Assembly (NCBI RefSeq): GCF_039532605.1
Contig: NZ_BAAARY010000005.1
Coordinates: 186,001 to 250,000 of the forward strand
Length of the DNA: 64,000 nucleotides
Source: Pilimelia columellifera
Lineage (GTDB): Bacteria > Actinomycetota > Actinomycetes > Mycobacteriales > Micromonosporaceae
Direction of reading: 5' to 3'
In this document: one piece after another, positions 1 to 10,802 of the stretch
Numbering within the stretch: the first letter of the stretch is position 1
Layout of the letters: the number at the start of each line of letters is the position of its first letter
The notes under the pieces: generated by a model
Told to the model about the DNA's origin: nothing
The model's database searches: none
Seen by the model: only the letters and a program-made list of their open reading frames with translations
Position numbers and translations under genes: made by a program

Positions 1-401
1 CGGTGCGGGCCGGTGGCGGCGCGAACAAGCGGATGGGCCTGTACGACGAAGCGATGATCAAGGACAACCACAAGCTCGCCGCAGGCGGCGTCGCCGCGGC
101 GTTCCGACGGATCCGCGAGGCGTCCCCGGGCGTCACCATCCAGGTCGAGGTGACGACGCTGGACGAGGCGTTGGAGGCCGTCGAGGCCGGAGCTGACTTC
201 CTGCTCTGCGACAACATGGCCCCGCCGTTGCTGTCGCGGATCGTGGCGGCCGTCGGCGACCGGGCGCAGCTGGAGGCGACCGGCAATCTGACGCTGAACA
301 CCGCCGCCGCGTACGCCGCCACCGGTGTCGACTACCTGTCGGTGGGCGCGTTGACCCACTCGTCGCCCATTCTCGATATCGCGCTCGACCTGCGGAGCTG
401 A
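1..401 (+). CDS. nadC: Quinolinate phosphoribosyltransferase, C-terminal part (5' end outside window)
   Basis: This is the last 132 residues of the enzyme that turns quinolinate and PRPP into nicotinate mononucleotide in de novo NAD synthesis. The reading frame is open at the window edge, so the GTG at base 3 is not a credible start. Family landmarks visible are NKRMGLYDEAMIKDNH, then EVEVTTLDEA, a DNM motif, TGNLTLNT and the C-terminal SVGALTHSS, together forming the phosphate-binding half of the alpha/beta barrel. The stop lies 3 bp before the coaX ATG, so the two are almost certainly co-transcribed, as in other actinobacterial NAD/CoA operons. Confidence 0.93.
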   Translation, partial: VRAGGGANKRMGLYDEAMIKDNHKLAAGGVAAAFRRIREASPGVTIQVEVTTLDEALEAVEAGADFLLCDNMAPPLLSRIVAAVGDRAQLEATGNLTLNTAAAYAATGVDYLSVGALTHSSPILDIALDLRS

Positions 402-404
402 CCC

Positions 405-1166
405 ATGCTGCTGTGTATCGACATCGGTAACACCAACACGGTGCTGGCGACCTTCGAGGGCGAGCGGCTGGTCCACTCCTGGCGGGTCAAGACCGACCCG
501 GACGCCACCTCGGACGAGCTGGGTCTGTTGTACCGCGGACTGCTGGCCGGGGACGCCGTCGACATCACCGGGGTGGCCGCGTGCTCGACGGTCCCGGCCG
601 CGCTGCGCTCGCTGCGGCGGATGCTGGAGCGCTACTACCCGGCCGTCCCGACGCTCATCGTCGAGCCGGGGGTGCGCACCGGCGTCCAGCTGGCGGTCGA
701 GAACCCGAAGGAGGTGGGCACGGACCGGGTGGTGAACACGCTGGCCGCGTTCGCCATGTACGGCGGGCCCTCGATCGTGGTGGACGTCGGCACGACGACC
801 ACGTTCGACGTGATCAGCGCCCGAGGGGAGTTCCTCGGCGGCGCGTTCACCCCTGGCATCCAGATCGCCTTCGACGCGCTGGCGAACCGGGCGGCCCAGC
901 TGCGGAAGGTTGAGCCGGCGAAGCCCTCGTCGGCGATCGGCAAGAACACCGTCGAGTGCCTCCAGGCCGGCATGTACTTCGGATATGCGGGTCTCATCGA
1001 CCGCGTGGTCGAGCGGATGACCGGGGAGCTCGGCCCGTTGCGGGCGGTCATCGCTACCGGTGGGCTGGCGCCGGTGGTGCTTGACGAGTGCCGCACTATC
1101 ACTCACCACGAGCCGTGGATCACTTTGATCGGCCTGCGCATGGTGTACGCCCGTAACCAGTCATGA
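405..1166 (+). CDS. coaX: Type III pantothenate kinase
   Basis: CoaX phosphorylates pantothenate, the first step of coenzyme A synthesis. The 253-residue length is normal for the type III family. The N-terminal phosphate loop DIGNTNT (residues 5-11), the GTDRVVN segment, the second nucleotide-binding motif DVGTTTTFDV and the GGAFTPG loop are all present in the expected order. These mark the ASKHA fold and distinguish it from the P-loop CoaA type. The ATG at 405 gives a full N terminus beginning MLLCIDIGNTN, with 3 bp separating it from nadC. No strong Shine-Dalgarno is seen, so translational coupling to nadC is likely. Confidence 0.95.
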   Translation: MLLCIDIGNTNTVLATFEGERLVHSWRVKTDPDATSDELGLLYRGLLAGDAVDITGVAACSTVPAALRSLRRMLERYYPAVPTLIVEPGVRTGVQLAVENPKEVGTDRVVNTLAAFAMYGGPSIVVDVGTTTTFDVISARGEFLGGAFTPGIQIAFDALANRAAQLRKVEPAKPSSAIGKNTVECLQAGMYFGYAGLIDRVVERMTGELGPLRAVIATGGLAPVVLDECRTITHHEPWITLIGLRMVYARNQS

Positions 1167-2144
1167 TCGGCGGATCGATTACCGACGGCCAAGCGCGGAC
1201 CTGGTAGGTCGGCACGGTCCGGCTATTGACCGGAATTGACCCGCGTCGGGCCGTCCGGGGTGGTGTCCCTGCTGTCGCGCTTATCGATCATTCCCGGAGC
1301 GTGAAAGTTGCATCCGTCATTCCTGTCACTCTGTGCAGTCTGGTGTGCTCGCACTGTGGCTATGTCGCGTGGAATCGCGCGCGGACGAAGGTCCGTGCGC
1401 AGGGTCACTCTTTTCGGATCATCGCCCGTGCCGCGGTGTGCGGCGGCCCGGGGCCGAGCCGTCGCGACGGCCCTTGTGGCCCTGGTAGCGCCACCGGCGA
1501 GGGAAAAGCCGACGAAACCCTCGTTCGAGGCGCCCGCCGCGGGAGCCCGGACTGTCCACGGACGGGGACCGCTCGTCGTCCTCGCGCCGTCCGGCGCCGA
1601 ATAGAGCGGGAATGGGAATCGACAGACTCTTGTCGGGCGGCGCGACGAGGCAATCCCGTCTCGCTCCAATTCTCCGGAGACTCCGACGCCGGACCGCCGC
1701 GGCCGACGGTCGATGCGGACCCGGCCGTACTCCGCCAATGCGGCCGTGGCGCTGCGGGCGGCGTGACTCAGGGGCTGACTGGTGAGTCCCGACGCGGGAC
1801 TCACCGGCGCCCGTGATTGACGGATCGGGCCTCAATTAGGATATTGTGCGGTCCTCGGCTTGTGCGCGCTTGTGCCGCGGCCCGTGCTGTCTCTTGGCTA
1901 TGGCATGTGCTGTCGCCGCGCTGTTGCGGGTTCTCCCGTAATCGGCTTGGTCTCTTGCGCGTTACCCGTGATCGTGCCGTATGGTCTGCGTACTTCGGTT
2001 TCGGTCGTGTTTCCGTAGCCGATGTTTTGAGATCAAGCAAGCTGAGAATGCTCGTGATGGTTAGTGCGTGCGGACAGGTCCGGAGGTAATTCGTCCGGTT
2101 TGATCGCACGCTGTCAACGAATGTGTTCGGAAAGGTAGCCGTAC
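1167..2144. other. Long non-coding stretch between coaX and lsr2
   Basis: About 980 bp with no convincing gene. Open frames exist on both strands, but their translations are rich in Arg, Pro and Gly, show no domain and lack a Shine-Dalgarno, as expected for shadow frames in GC-rich DNA. The part from about 1820 to 2144 is visibly less GC-rich than its surroundings and forms the lsr2 leader and promoter. One perfect hairpin (1781-1805) lies inside. From memory, other actinobacteria carry lysS between coaX and lsr2; I see no lysyl-tRNA synthetase remnant here. Confidence 0.6.
1781..1805. other. Perfect 10-bp inverted repeat (hairpin) in the coaX-lsr2 gap
   Basis: The arms GGTGAGTCCC and GGGACTCACC are exact reverse complements separated by the loop GACGC. 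It is the only strong hairpin I noticed in the gap. It could end transcription from nadC-coaX, although it lies 615 bp beyond the coaX stop and has no T-tract, or it could be a structured element of an lsr2 leader. The function is inferred only. Confidence 0.5.
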
Positions 2145-2495
2145 GTGGCAAAGCAGATCATCCACAAGTTGGTCGACGACCTGGACGGCGGCGACGCGGA
2201 CGAGACCGTCAAGTTCGCGCTGGACGGCATTCAGTACGAGATTGACCTGTCGCAGAAGAACGCCGCCAAATTGCGCGAGGTCTTCGAGCCTTACGTCTCC
2301 AAGGGCACCAAGGTCGGCCGCGGCGGCGTCGTGGTGGGCGGCCGGGCCGCTCGTGGGCGGGGCGTCGCCACCGCCGACCGTGAGCAGAACAAGGCGATCC
2401 GGGCCTGGGCGAAGCGTGAAGGTCGGGAGATCTCCGATCGCGGCCGCATTCCGCAGGAGATCGTCGAGGAGTACCACTCCCGCGCCGGTCGCTGA
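2145..2495 (+). CDS. lsr2: Nucleoid-associated xenogeneic silencer Lsr2
   Basis: Lsr2 coats AT-rich DNA and silences horizontally acquired genes, the functional counterpart of H-NS in actinobacteria. The 116 residues begin MAKQIIHKLVDDLDG, the typical oligomerisation-domain start, and continue through the beta-strand dimer core. A variable Gly/Arg-rich linker follows, then the DNA-binding domain with the AT-hook-like RGRIP loop (residues 99-103) that inserts into the minor groove. The start is GTG at 2145, preceded by a GGAAAG Shine-Dalgarno. The leader is AT-richer than the flanks, which fits possible self-regulation. A stem-loop terminator follows 16 bp after the stop. Confidence 0.95.
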   Translation: MAKQIIHKLVDDLDGGDADETVKFALDGIQYEIDLSQKNAAKLREVFEPYVSKGTKVGRGGVVVGGRAARGRGVATADREQNKAIRAWAKREGREISDRGRIPQEIVEEYHSRAGR

Positions 2496-2510
2496 CCGAC
2501 CGCTGTGCCA

Positions 2511-2543
2511 CTGGCGTCCTGGACAGCTTGTCCCGGGCGCCAG
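2511..2543 (+). terminator. Stem-loop terminator after lsr2
   Basis: The arms CTGGCGTCCTGGAC and GTCCCGGGCGCCAG pair over 14 positions with one G-U wobble and one mismatch around the loop AGCTT. It begins 16 bp after the lsr2 stop. It has no clear T-tract, as is usual for stem-loop terminators in GC-rich actinobacteria. Confidence 0.6.
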
Positions 2544-3073
2544 CGGCATGTCCGGGGTCCGACGTGCCGGCGAACTTATCCACAGGCTGTGGATATCTGG
2601 CCGTCGGCGCGGCCCGGGAAGCAGCTGCGGCGGCGCGGACCGGCGCGGTAATTTCGCTCTGCGCGTACAGCAGTGGCTGGTGGAACATCCGAACTACGCG
2701 TGCGGTTAGGCAAAACGTCTTCCGATGACGGCCCCGCCGGGGGCGACGGCGCTGGCAGCGCGATCGTGTGGCCTGCGCCGTCAGTCATCGGCGATAGAGT
2801 GATTGGCAGTAAGCGTCAGCGACGGTGCACGCCGGCGGCCGCGGGATCCTCAGACGACCGCGGGATCCTCAGACGGTTGAACGTCCCCCGTCTGGGAAGT
2901 CCCCGATGGTCGGTTGTCGCCCGCGGCCCGTCGCCACCGGGCCTCCCCGGCGGTGGCAGGCCGTCGGCGGCGTCGTTGTGGAACCGGAGTCGAGTGAGTT
3001 GTCGGCGGACCGGGTCGAGTCGTTCGACAGCGCCGCGACAAGTTCTGGCGCACGGCACGTGAGGAGCACGGAA
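2544..3073. other. Non-coding leader region of clpC
   Basis: Roughly 530 bp without a recognisable gene between the lsr2 terminator and the clpC start. It should hold the clpC promoter(s). A short direct repeat at 2839-2875 is the only clear structure. The clpC frame stays open upstream to about 2825, but the translation of that part resembles no ClpC N terminus, and the family start is clearly at 3074. Confidence 0.5.
2839..2875. repeat. Tandem 18-bp direct repeat upstream of clpC
   Basis: CCGCGGGATCCTCAGACG occurs twice, at 2839-2856 and 2858-2875, with a period of 19 bp. Both copies are identical. The repeat sits about 200 bp upstream of the clpC start codon and could be a recent slippage duplication or a double binding site. 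Confidence 0.75.
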
Positions 3074-5626
<2,553 letters not shown>

Positions 5627-5651
5627 CCCGGTAGCCCGCACTCAGGCGACC

Positions 5652-5686
5652 CGACGGGGTCCGCGCCGGTGGCGCGGACCCCGTCG
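5652..5686. terminator. Bidirectional terminator between convergent clpC and mutY
   Basis: A perfect 16-bp stem (CGACGGGGTCCGCGCC and its reverse complement) with the 3-nt loop GGT lies 25 bp after clpC and 17 bp after the end of the opposing mutY. The symmetrical structure can stop transcription from both sides. Confidence 0.85.
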
Positions 5687-5703
5687 CACGTCCGTTCCGT
5701 CAG

Positions 5704-6594
5704 TCAGTCTCCGGCGAGGGCGTATACGCCGGGCGCCACCTGGCGGGCCAGGCCGTCGTCGAGCAGGCTGGTCAGCGCCCGGTCCCGTTGGACGTCGTCG
5801 GACCAGACCGGGGCCAGCTGATCCCCGGTGACCGGCCCGGTCGCGTCCCGGAGCACCGCCAGGAGCAGCCCCCTGACCTGGCGGTCCGTCCCGGCGTAGC
5901 GCTGAACCTTCCGGGTCGGGCCGACCGGCAGCGCCTGGCCGCTGGCCCGCCACCGGCACCGCGCCGCGACCGGGCACCGTCCACAGACCGGGGCGCGAGC
6001 GGTGCAGACCAACGCGCCGATCTCCATGAAGGCGGCGCTGGCGCGCGCGGCGCGGGACGGCTGTTCGGGCAGCAGCGCGACCGTCGCGGCGAGGTCTGCC
6101 GGTGTGGTCGCCGCCCCGGCGTCGGCCCGGCCCGCCGCCGCCCGGGCGACGAAGCGCCGGACGTTGGTGTCGACGACCGGTTCGCGTTGCCCGTACGCGA
6201 AGGCAGCGACGGCCCGCGCGGTGTAGGCGCCGACGCCGGGTAGCGCCAGCAGCTCCGGGACCGATCGCGGCGGCTGGCCCTCGTGGTCCCGGACGAGCGT
6301 CGTGGCGCAGGCGTGCAGGCGCATCGCCCGGCGTGGGTAGCCGAGCCGGCCCCAGGCACGGATGGCCTCGGCGACCGGTTCGGCGGCGAGGTCGGCCGGC
6401 GACGGCCAGCGTTCCATCCACTCCAGCCAGATCGGCGCGACGCGTCCCACCGGGGTCTGCTGCGACATGACCTCGCTGACCAGAACGCCCCAGGCGGTGG
6501 TCGCGGGGGAGCGCCAGGGCAGGTCCCGGGCGTGCCGGTCGTACCAGTCGATGGCGAGGTGGGCGAGTGTCGACGCGTCGGCGGGGGCGGGCAT
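5704..6594 (-). CDS. mutY: A/G-specific adenine glycosylase MutY
   Basis: MutY removes adenine mispaired with 8-oxoguanine in base excision repair. Visible features over 296 residues: the catalytic Glu in EVMSQQTPVGRV (E41), the helix-hairpin-helix LPGVGAYTARAV, the catalytic Asp in VDTNVRR (D142), and the 4Fe-4S cluster cysteines C197-x6-C204-x2-C207-x5-C213. The C-terminal NUDIX-like 8-oxoG recognition domain of E. coli MutY appears short or absent, which I believe is common in actinobacterial MutY. It is convergent with clpC and divergent from the membrane protein at 6745. Confidence 0.93.
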   Translation of the reverse strand: MPAPADASTLAHLAIDWYDRHARDLPWRSPATTAWGVLVSEVMSQQTPVGRVAPIWLEWMERWPSPADLAAEPVAEAIRAWGRLGYPRRAMRLHACATTLVRDHEGQPPRSVPELLALPGVGAYTARAVAAFAYGQREPVVDTNVRRFVARAAAGRADAGAATTPADLAATVALLPEQPSRAARASAAFMEIGALVCTARAPVCGRCPVAARCRWRASGQALPVGPTRKVQRYAGTDRQVRGLLLAVLRDATGPVTGDQLAPVWSDDVQRDRALTSLLDDGLARQVAPGVYALAGD

Positions 6595-6744
6595 CGTCCG
6601 ATCCTGTCATGTTGTGGACGAGGCCGCCGGCGGCCTCGGGGCGTCGGAGTCCTGGTCGATGCACGGGGGCGCGTGCCTGTCACGGACCGCTCGTCGGCGC
6701 GTCGCGGCAGCCGGCTGGCGGGTCGGCGATACGGTGAGGTCATC

Positions 6745-7461
6745 ATGCGTTTGACGGTCGGTCCGCTCCCGTCCGCCGTGTACTGGCGGCGGCGGGTCGT
6801 CGTGCTCGCCGCGCCGCTGGCGGTGATCGTCCTGGGCTACGCCGCCTGCGCGCCGGACGGGGATGACAAGAAGGCGCCTATGGCCACGACGTCGACCGCG
6901 CCCCCAGGGCTGGAGCTGACGCCGACCGCGCTGCCGGCCCTGTCCAGCGCGGCGCCCACGGGAGCGCCGGGAAGCAGCGGGGGCGCGGGGTCGCCGGGTC
7001 CGTTGGGCGTGGCCGCGACCGGCGGCGCTCCGGCGGCGCCGCCGGGGCTGGGCGGCCCGGCCTGCGACGACGGGCAGCTCATGGTGGCGCCCGCGCCGGC
7101 GAAGTCGAGCGTTCCGGCGGCGAGTCCGATCGACATCCGTCTCATCGTCGAGAACTCGTCCGGTAGAGCCTGCCTGCGCGATGTCGGCGCGGACGCCCAG
7201 GAGCTACGGATCGTGCGCGGTGTTGAGACGATCTGGTCGTCGGACCATTGCGGCTCGGGCCGGGGCCAGGAGCCGCGGAGCTTCGCGGCGGGCGAGCGGC
7301 TTGAGTACATGGTGACCTGGAACGGTCGATCGAGCACGATGGGCGACAAGTGCCGTGCTGGCGTTCCTGTGGGCCCGGTCACACCCGGCGCGTACCAGTT
7401 ACTGGCTCGCGTCGGTTCAAAGGTGAGTGAACCGGTTGAATTGACCCTTACCGCTTCCTGA
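6745..7461 (+). CDS. Membrane-anchored secreted protein of unknown function
   Basis: A 238-residue protein with a short basic N terminus, one membrane segment at about residues 20-36 (VVVLAAPLAVIVLGYAAC) and a long Ala/Pro/Thr/Ser-rich extracellular linker. A C-terminal all-beta domain follows, with paired cysteines (ACLRD, DHCGSG, DKCRAG) and a KVSEPVEL strand. The ATG at 6745 follows GTGAGGT. The position next to mutY recalls the conserved membrane protein adjacent to disA in mycobacteria (Rv3587c), but that link is from memory of gene order only. No catalytic motif is seen, and a cell-envelope role is an inference. Confidence 0.75.
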   Translation: MRLTVGPLPSAVYWRRRVVVLAAPLAVIVLGYAACAPDGDDKKAPMATTSTAPPGLELTPTALPALSSAAPTGAPGSSGGAGSPGPLGVAATGGAPAAPPGLGGPACDDGQLMVAPAPAKSSVPAASPIDIRLIVENSSGRACLRDVGADAQELRIVRGVETIWSSDHCGSGRGQEPRSFAAGERLEYMVTWNGRSSTMGDKCRAGVPVGPVTPGAYQLLARVGSKVSEPVELTLTAS

Positions 7462-7562
7462 CGGCGTGATCTGGGCAACGGCCACGGCGTCCGCCCGGGG
7501 CGCCCGCGTCGTAGACTCGCCGAGGTCTCGATCACCGACCTGGGGAGAGGCGGCCAGAACGT

Positions 7563-9230
7563 ATGGCAGCGGACACTGTTCAGCCTGAAGTCCAAGCCGA
7601 GGGCGGCCGCCGTGGGCGGCTCGTGATGCTGGTGGACAACGCCGTCAACGGCGACTCCCGCGTGCAGAAACTCGCGCGGTCCGCGGCTGAGCTCGGCTGG
7701 GACGTCACCCTGCTCGGGCGTTCGCCGACCGCGGAGCCGCAGACGTGGAAGCTCGGCGAGGCCAAGGTGCGGCTGCTGCCGATGCCGCGACTGATGTCGA
7801 AGCGGCGCCATGAGTACCGGCGGGCGATGCTGCGTTGGCCGTTGGCGTACCCGCCCACCGGAATCCCGACCCAGCGGGCCGCCGCGGTGCGCGCGTGGCG
7901 GGCCGACATCGACCTTCGGGTCAAACTCCTGGACATCGCGCAGCGCTCCGGGAAGGAGTCGGCCGCGGACCAGCGGTGGCGGCGACGGTGGCTCTACCTG
8001 GAGCGGGTCGCGTGCGGCGTGCGCCGTCGGTGGACCTCGGCGCGGCGTCGGATGCTCACCCTGGCCCGGGGGCGTCGCCAGCTCACCAGCCCATGGGACC
8101 GGCTCTACACCTGGTTCTGGCTGACGGTGAGCAAGGAACGCGCCTGGCGCAAACTCGAACCGAGTCTGTGGGACTACGAGTTCGCCTACGGCCCGGTCAT
8201 CGACGAGTTGGCGCCCGACCTCATCCACGCCAACGACTTCCGCATGCTCGGCGTCGGCGCTCGCGCGAAGATCAGGGCGCTGGCCGGTCGCCAACATCGG
8301 ACTGAGCTGGTCTGGGACGCGCACGAGTTCCTGCCCGGCATCAAGCCCTGGGCGGCGAACGCCCGGTGGAAGCCGGGACATCTGGCCCATGAGCGCGAAT
8401 ACGCGCCGTACGCCGACGCGGTGATGACCGTCTCGCCCGCGTTGTCCGAACTGCTGCGTGATGCGTACCGGCTGCCTGAGATGCCCTCGGTGGTGCTCAA
8501 CGCCCCGGCGGTCGACCACGATCCGGAGCCACATGTGGGCGTGTTGACAGCGTCGCTGCGGCAGCAGTGCGGGATCTCCTCGGAGACGCCGCTCATGGTG
8601 TACAGCGGCGTCGCCGCCGAGCAGCGTGGCCTGGCGACGATGGTCGAGGCGATGCCCCAGTTGGACGGCGTGCACGTGGCGCTGGTGGTGAACCACCCGG
8701 ACGGCAAACTGGTAGCCGACCTGGTGGACCGGGCCCGCACGCTCGGGGTGGCCGACCGGTTGCATCCGCTGCCGTACGTCCCACACTGGCAGGTGGTGGG
8801 ATTCCTGTCCGGCGCCGATGTCGGCGTCATCCCGATCCACCACTGGCCGAACCACGAGATCGCGTTGATCACCAAGTTCTTCGAGTATTCACATGCGCGA
8901 CTCCCGCTGGTGGTGAGCGATGTGAAGACCATGGCCGAGACTGTGCGGGCGACCGGCCAGGGCGAGGTGTTCCGCGCCAAGGACGTCGCGGACTTCGTCC
9001 GCGCGGTGCGGGCGATTCTCGCTGACCCGCGTCGGTACCGGGCCGCCTACGACACCCCGGGGCTGCTCGAAGGTTGGACATGGGAGGCGCAGGTGCGGGT
9101 GCTTGACGAGGTCTACTCGCGGCTGTGCCCGCCCGGCGTCCCCGCCGCGGACGACGCCACGGTCGCCGACCATTTCCCGGTCGCCGCGAACCACACCATC
9201 GGCGACGTAGCCGTCCGACCCCGTGGTTGA
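7563..9230 (+). CDS. GT4-like glycosyltransferase (GT-B fold), paralogue of the gene at 24172
   Basis: A 555-residue glycosyltransferase likely adding a sugar to a surface polymer on the cytoplasmic face. It opens with VMLVDNAVNGDSRVQK, the N-terminal Rossmann start of group 1 transferases. It then has a long basic insertion (about 75-190), the motifs LIHANDFRMLGVGARAK and WDAHEF, and a C-terminal nucleotide-sugar domain (SGVAAEQRGLATMVEA, HPLPYVPHW, ITKFFEYSHARLPLVVSD). The donor and acceptor cannot be read from sequence. It closely resembles the gene at 24172 (start motif, WDAHEF, C terminus), so the two are duplicates. The stop overlaps the next gene by 8 bp. Confidence 0.85.
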   Translation: MAADTVQPEVQAEGGRRGRLVMLVDNAVNGDSRVQKLARSAAELGWDVTLLGRSPTAEPQTWKLGEAKVRLLPMPRLMSKRRHEYRRAMLRWPLAYPPTGIPTQRAAAVRAWRADIDLRVKLLDIAQRSGKESAADQRWRRRWLYLERVACGVRRRWTSARRRMLTLARGRRQLTSPWDRLYTWFWLTVSKERAWRKLEPSLWDYEFAYGPVIDELAPDLIHANDFRMLGVGARAKIRALAGRQHRTELVWDAHEFLPGIKPWAANARWKPGHLAHEREYAPYADAVMTVSPALSELLRDAYRLPEMPSVVLNAPAVDHDPEPHVGVLTASLRQQCGISSETPLMVYSGVAAEQRGLATMVEAMPQLDGVHVALVVNHPDGKLVADLVDRARTLGVADRLHPLPYVPHWQVVGFLSGADVGVIPIHHWPNHEIALITKFFEYSHARLPLVVSDVKTMAETVRATGQGEVFRAKDVADFVRAVRAILADPRRYRAAYDTPGLLEGWTWEAQVRVLDEVYSRLCPPGVPAADDATVADHFPVAANHTIGDVAVRPRG

Positions 9231-10797
9231 GCGGACGACCAGACCTGATGTGACCGTGGTCCTGGCGGTCTACAACACCATGCCGTACCTGGTCGAATGC
9301 CTGCGCTCGTTGGAGGCGCAGAGCATCGGTCACGACCGTATGGAGATCATCGCCGTCGATGACGGATCGACCGACGGCAGTGGCGCCGAGCTGGACCAGT
9401 TCGCTGCCCGTCGACCCGTCCTGGTCACTGTGCTGCGGCAGCCGAACTCCGGCGGCCCAGCGGGCCCCAGCAACCGGGCCCTGGACAACGCCAACGGCCG
9501 GTACGTCTTCTTCATCGGCGCCGACGACTACCTCGGGCCACAGGCGTTGGAACGCATGGTCGACGCCGCCGACCGCACCGGCGCGGACGTCGTCCTCGGG
9601 AAGGTCGTCGGGGTCAATGGCCGGTACATCGACCAGCGCATCTTCGCGGCCAACCAGGACGATGTGGACCTGCTCCACTCGCCGCTGCCGTGGTCGCTGG
9701 CCAACACCAAGCTGTTCCGCCGTCAGCTGATCGAGGATCGGAAACTGCGGTTCGCCACCGACATGCCGATGCTCAGCGACCAGCCGTTCACGATCGAGGC
9801 GCTGGTGAACGCCGGCCGGATCGCGGTGGTGGCCGACTACGACTGCTACTTCGCCGTGCGCCGAATGGACCGCAGCAACATCAGTTTCCGGCCACGCCGG
9901 CTCACCAGCAGGATCGCGTGCATCGAGCGGCTGGTGGACTTCGTCGGCGAGCTCATCGAGCCGGGACCGCGCCGGGACGCCATCCTGCTCCGACACTTCA
10001 ACTGGGAGATCAGTCTGCTGCTGCGTCGCCCGTTCCTGCTCGCCCCGCGTGACGAACAGGAACGGGTCTACGCCGGCGTCCGGCGGCTCGCTGACGCCTA
10101 CCTCACCGACCGGATCCGTCGTCGCCTGTTCGTCCCCGAGCGGCTACGGATCGAGTACGCCCAGCGGGCCACCCTCGATGAGCTGTTGGCGCTGCTGCGG
10201 TCCCAGGACGAGTCACCGGATCCGCCGCTCGTGGTCGAGGCCGGCCGTTCGTTCGTCACCTACCCGGGGTTCCGGGACGCGCGATGGGGGCTGCCCGACA
10301 CGTCCTTCGAGCTGACCCCGGGCACCGAGGCCGACTGGTTGGCCCGGATGCAGACCACGGCGGTCCGGTGGCGTGGCGGGCGGGTCGTCGAGATCGAGGC
10401 CGTGGCGAGCGTCGCGGATCTGCCAGGTCAGGTCAACGGACCGCCGCGCCTGCTGGTCGGTGACGTGCCAGCGCCGGCTGTCGTGGTCACCCAGGAGGGC
10501 GATCTGACCCGGGTCCGGGCCAGCATCCCGCTGCGGCGCCTGTTGGCGGGGCAGGCCAGGCTGGGCGCGGTGCGGGTGGTCCGGGCAGAGGTGGACACCG
10601 CCGGCGGGACCGGCGTTGCCGACCTGCGCGCCCCTCGTAAGCTGGTGGTTCGTCGCCGCATCGCGTTCCAAGGCCTGCGGCTTTTTCTGGTGACCCTCAC
10701 CGCCAACCACAGAGATCGACTGATTGTCGCGGTGGCGCCGGTCACGCTCGGCCGGGTGGTCCGCCGGCTGCGCTCCGTAACCCGAGGAGGAAGATAG
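9223..10797 (+). CDS. GT2 family glycosyltransferase with C-terminal accessory domain
   Basis: A 524-residue family 2 (GT-A) transferase. The N-terminal catalytic domain shows TVVLAVYNTMPYLVECLRSL, the nucleotide-binding VDDGSTDGS, the PSNRALDNANGRYVFFIGADD segment holding the metal-binding acidic pair, and the LSDQPF motif. About 290 C-terminal residues form a separate beta-rich region reminiscent of teichoic-acid-type GT2 enzymes, but I do not recognise a named domain. The GTG start at 9223 overlaps the preceding stop in the sequence GTGGTTGA, so translation is coupled. It ends 5 bp before the sugar dehydrogenase gene. Confidence 0.85.
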   Translation: MVERTTRPDVTVVLAVYNTMPYLVECLRSLEAQSIGHDRMEIIAVDDGSTDGSGAELDQFAARRPVLVTVLRQPNSGGPAGPSNRALDNANGRYVFFIGADDYLGPQALERMVDAADRTGADVVLGKVVGVNGRYIDQRIFAANQDDVDLLHSPLPWSLANTKLFRRQLIEDRKLRFATDMPMLSDQPFTIEALVNAGRIAVVADYDCYFAVRRMDRSNISFRPRRLTSRIACIERLVDFVGELIEPGPRRDAILLRHFNWEISLLLRRPFLLAPRDEQERVYAGVRRLADAYLTDRIRRRLFVPERLRIEYAQRATLDELLALLRSQDESPDPPLVVEAGRSFVTYPGFRDARWGLPDTSFELTPGTEADWLARMQTTAVRWRGGRVVEIEAVASVADLPGQVNGPPRLLVGDVPAPAVVVTQEGDLTRVRASIPLRRLLAGQARLGAVRVVRAEVDTAGGTGVADLRAPRKLVVRRRIAFQGLRLFLVTLTANHRDRLIVAVAPVTLGRVVRRLRSVTRGGR

Positions 10798-10802
10798 CCC
10801 CC

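Noticed and set aside
1223..1835. Several long open frames on both strands in the coaX-lsr2 gap
   Set aside because: Arg/Pro/Gly-rich translations without domains or ribosome-binding sites, overlapping each other in several frames: the usual artefact of high GC.
2653..2665. TTCGC-N5-GCG, resembling the ClgR box that controls clp genes in actinobacteria
   Set aside because: Only eight fixed bases in very GC-rich DNA, about 410 bp upstream of the clpC start, and lacking the preceding G. Chance is likely without a binding test.
6837..8855. 672-codon minus-strand open frame opposite the first glycosyltransferase
   Set aside because: Antisense shadow; the sense strand encodes a well-supported glycosyltransferase and membrane protein.
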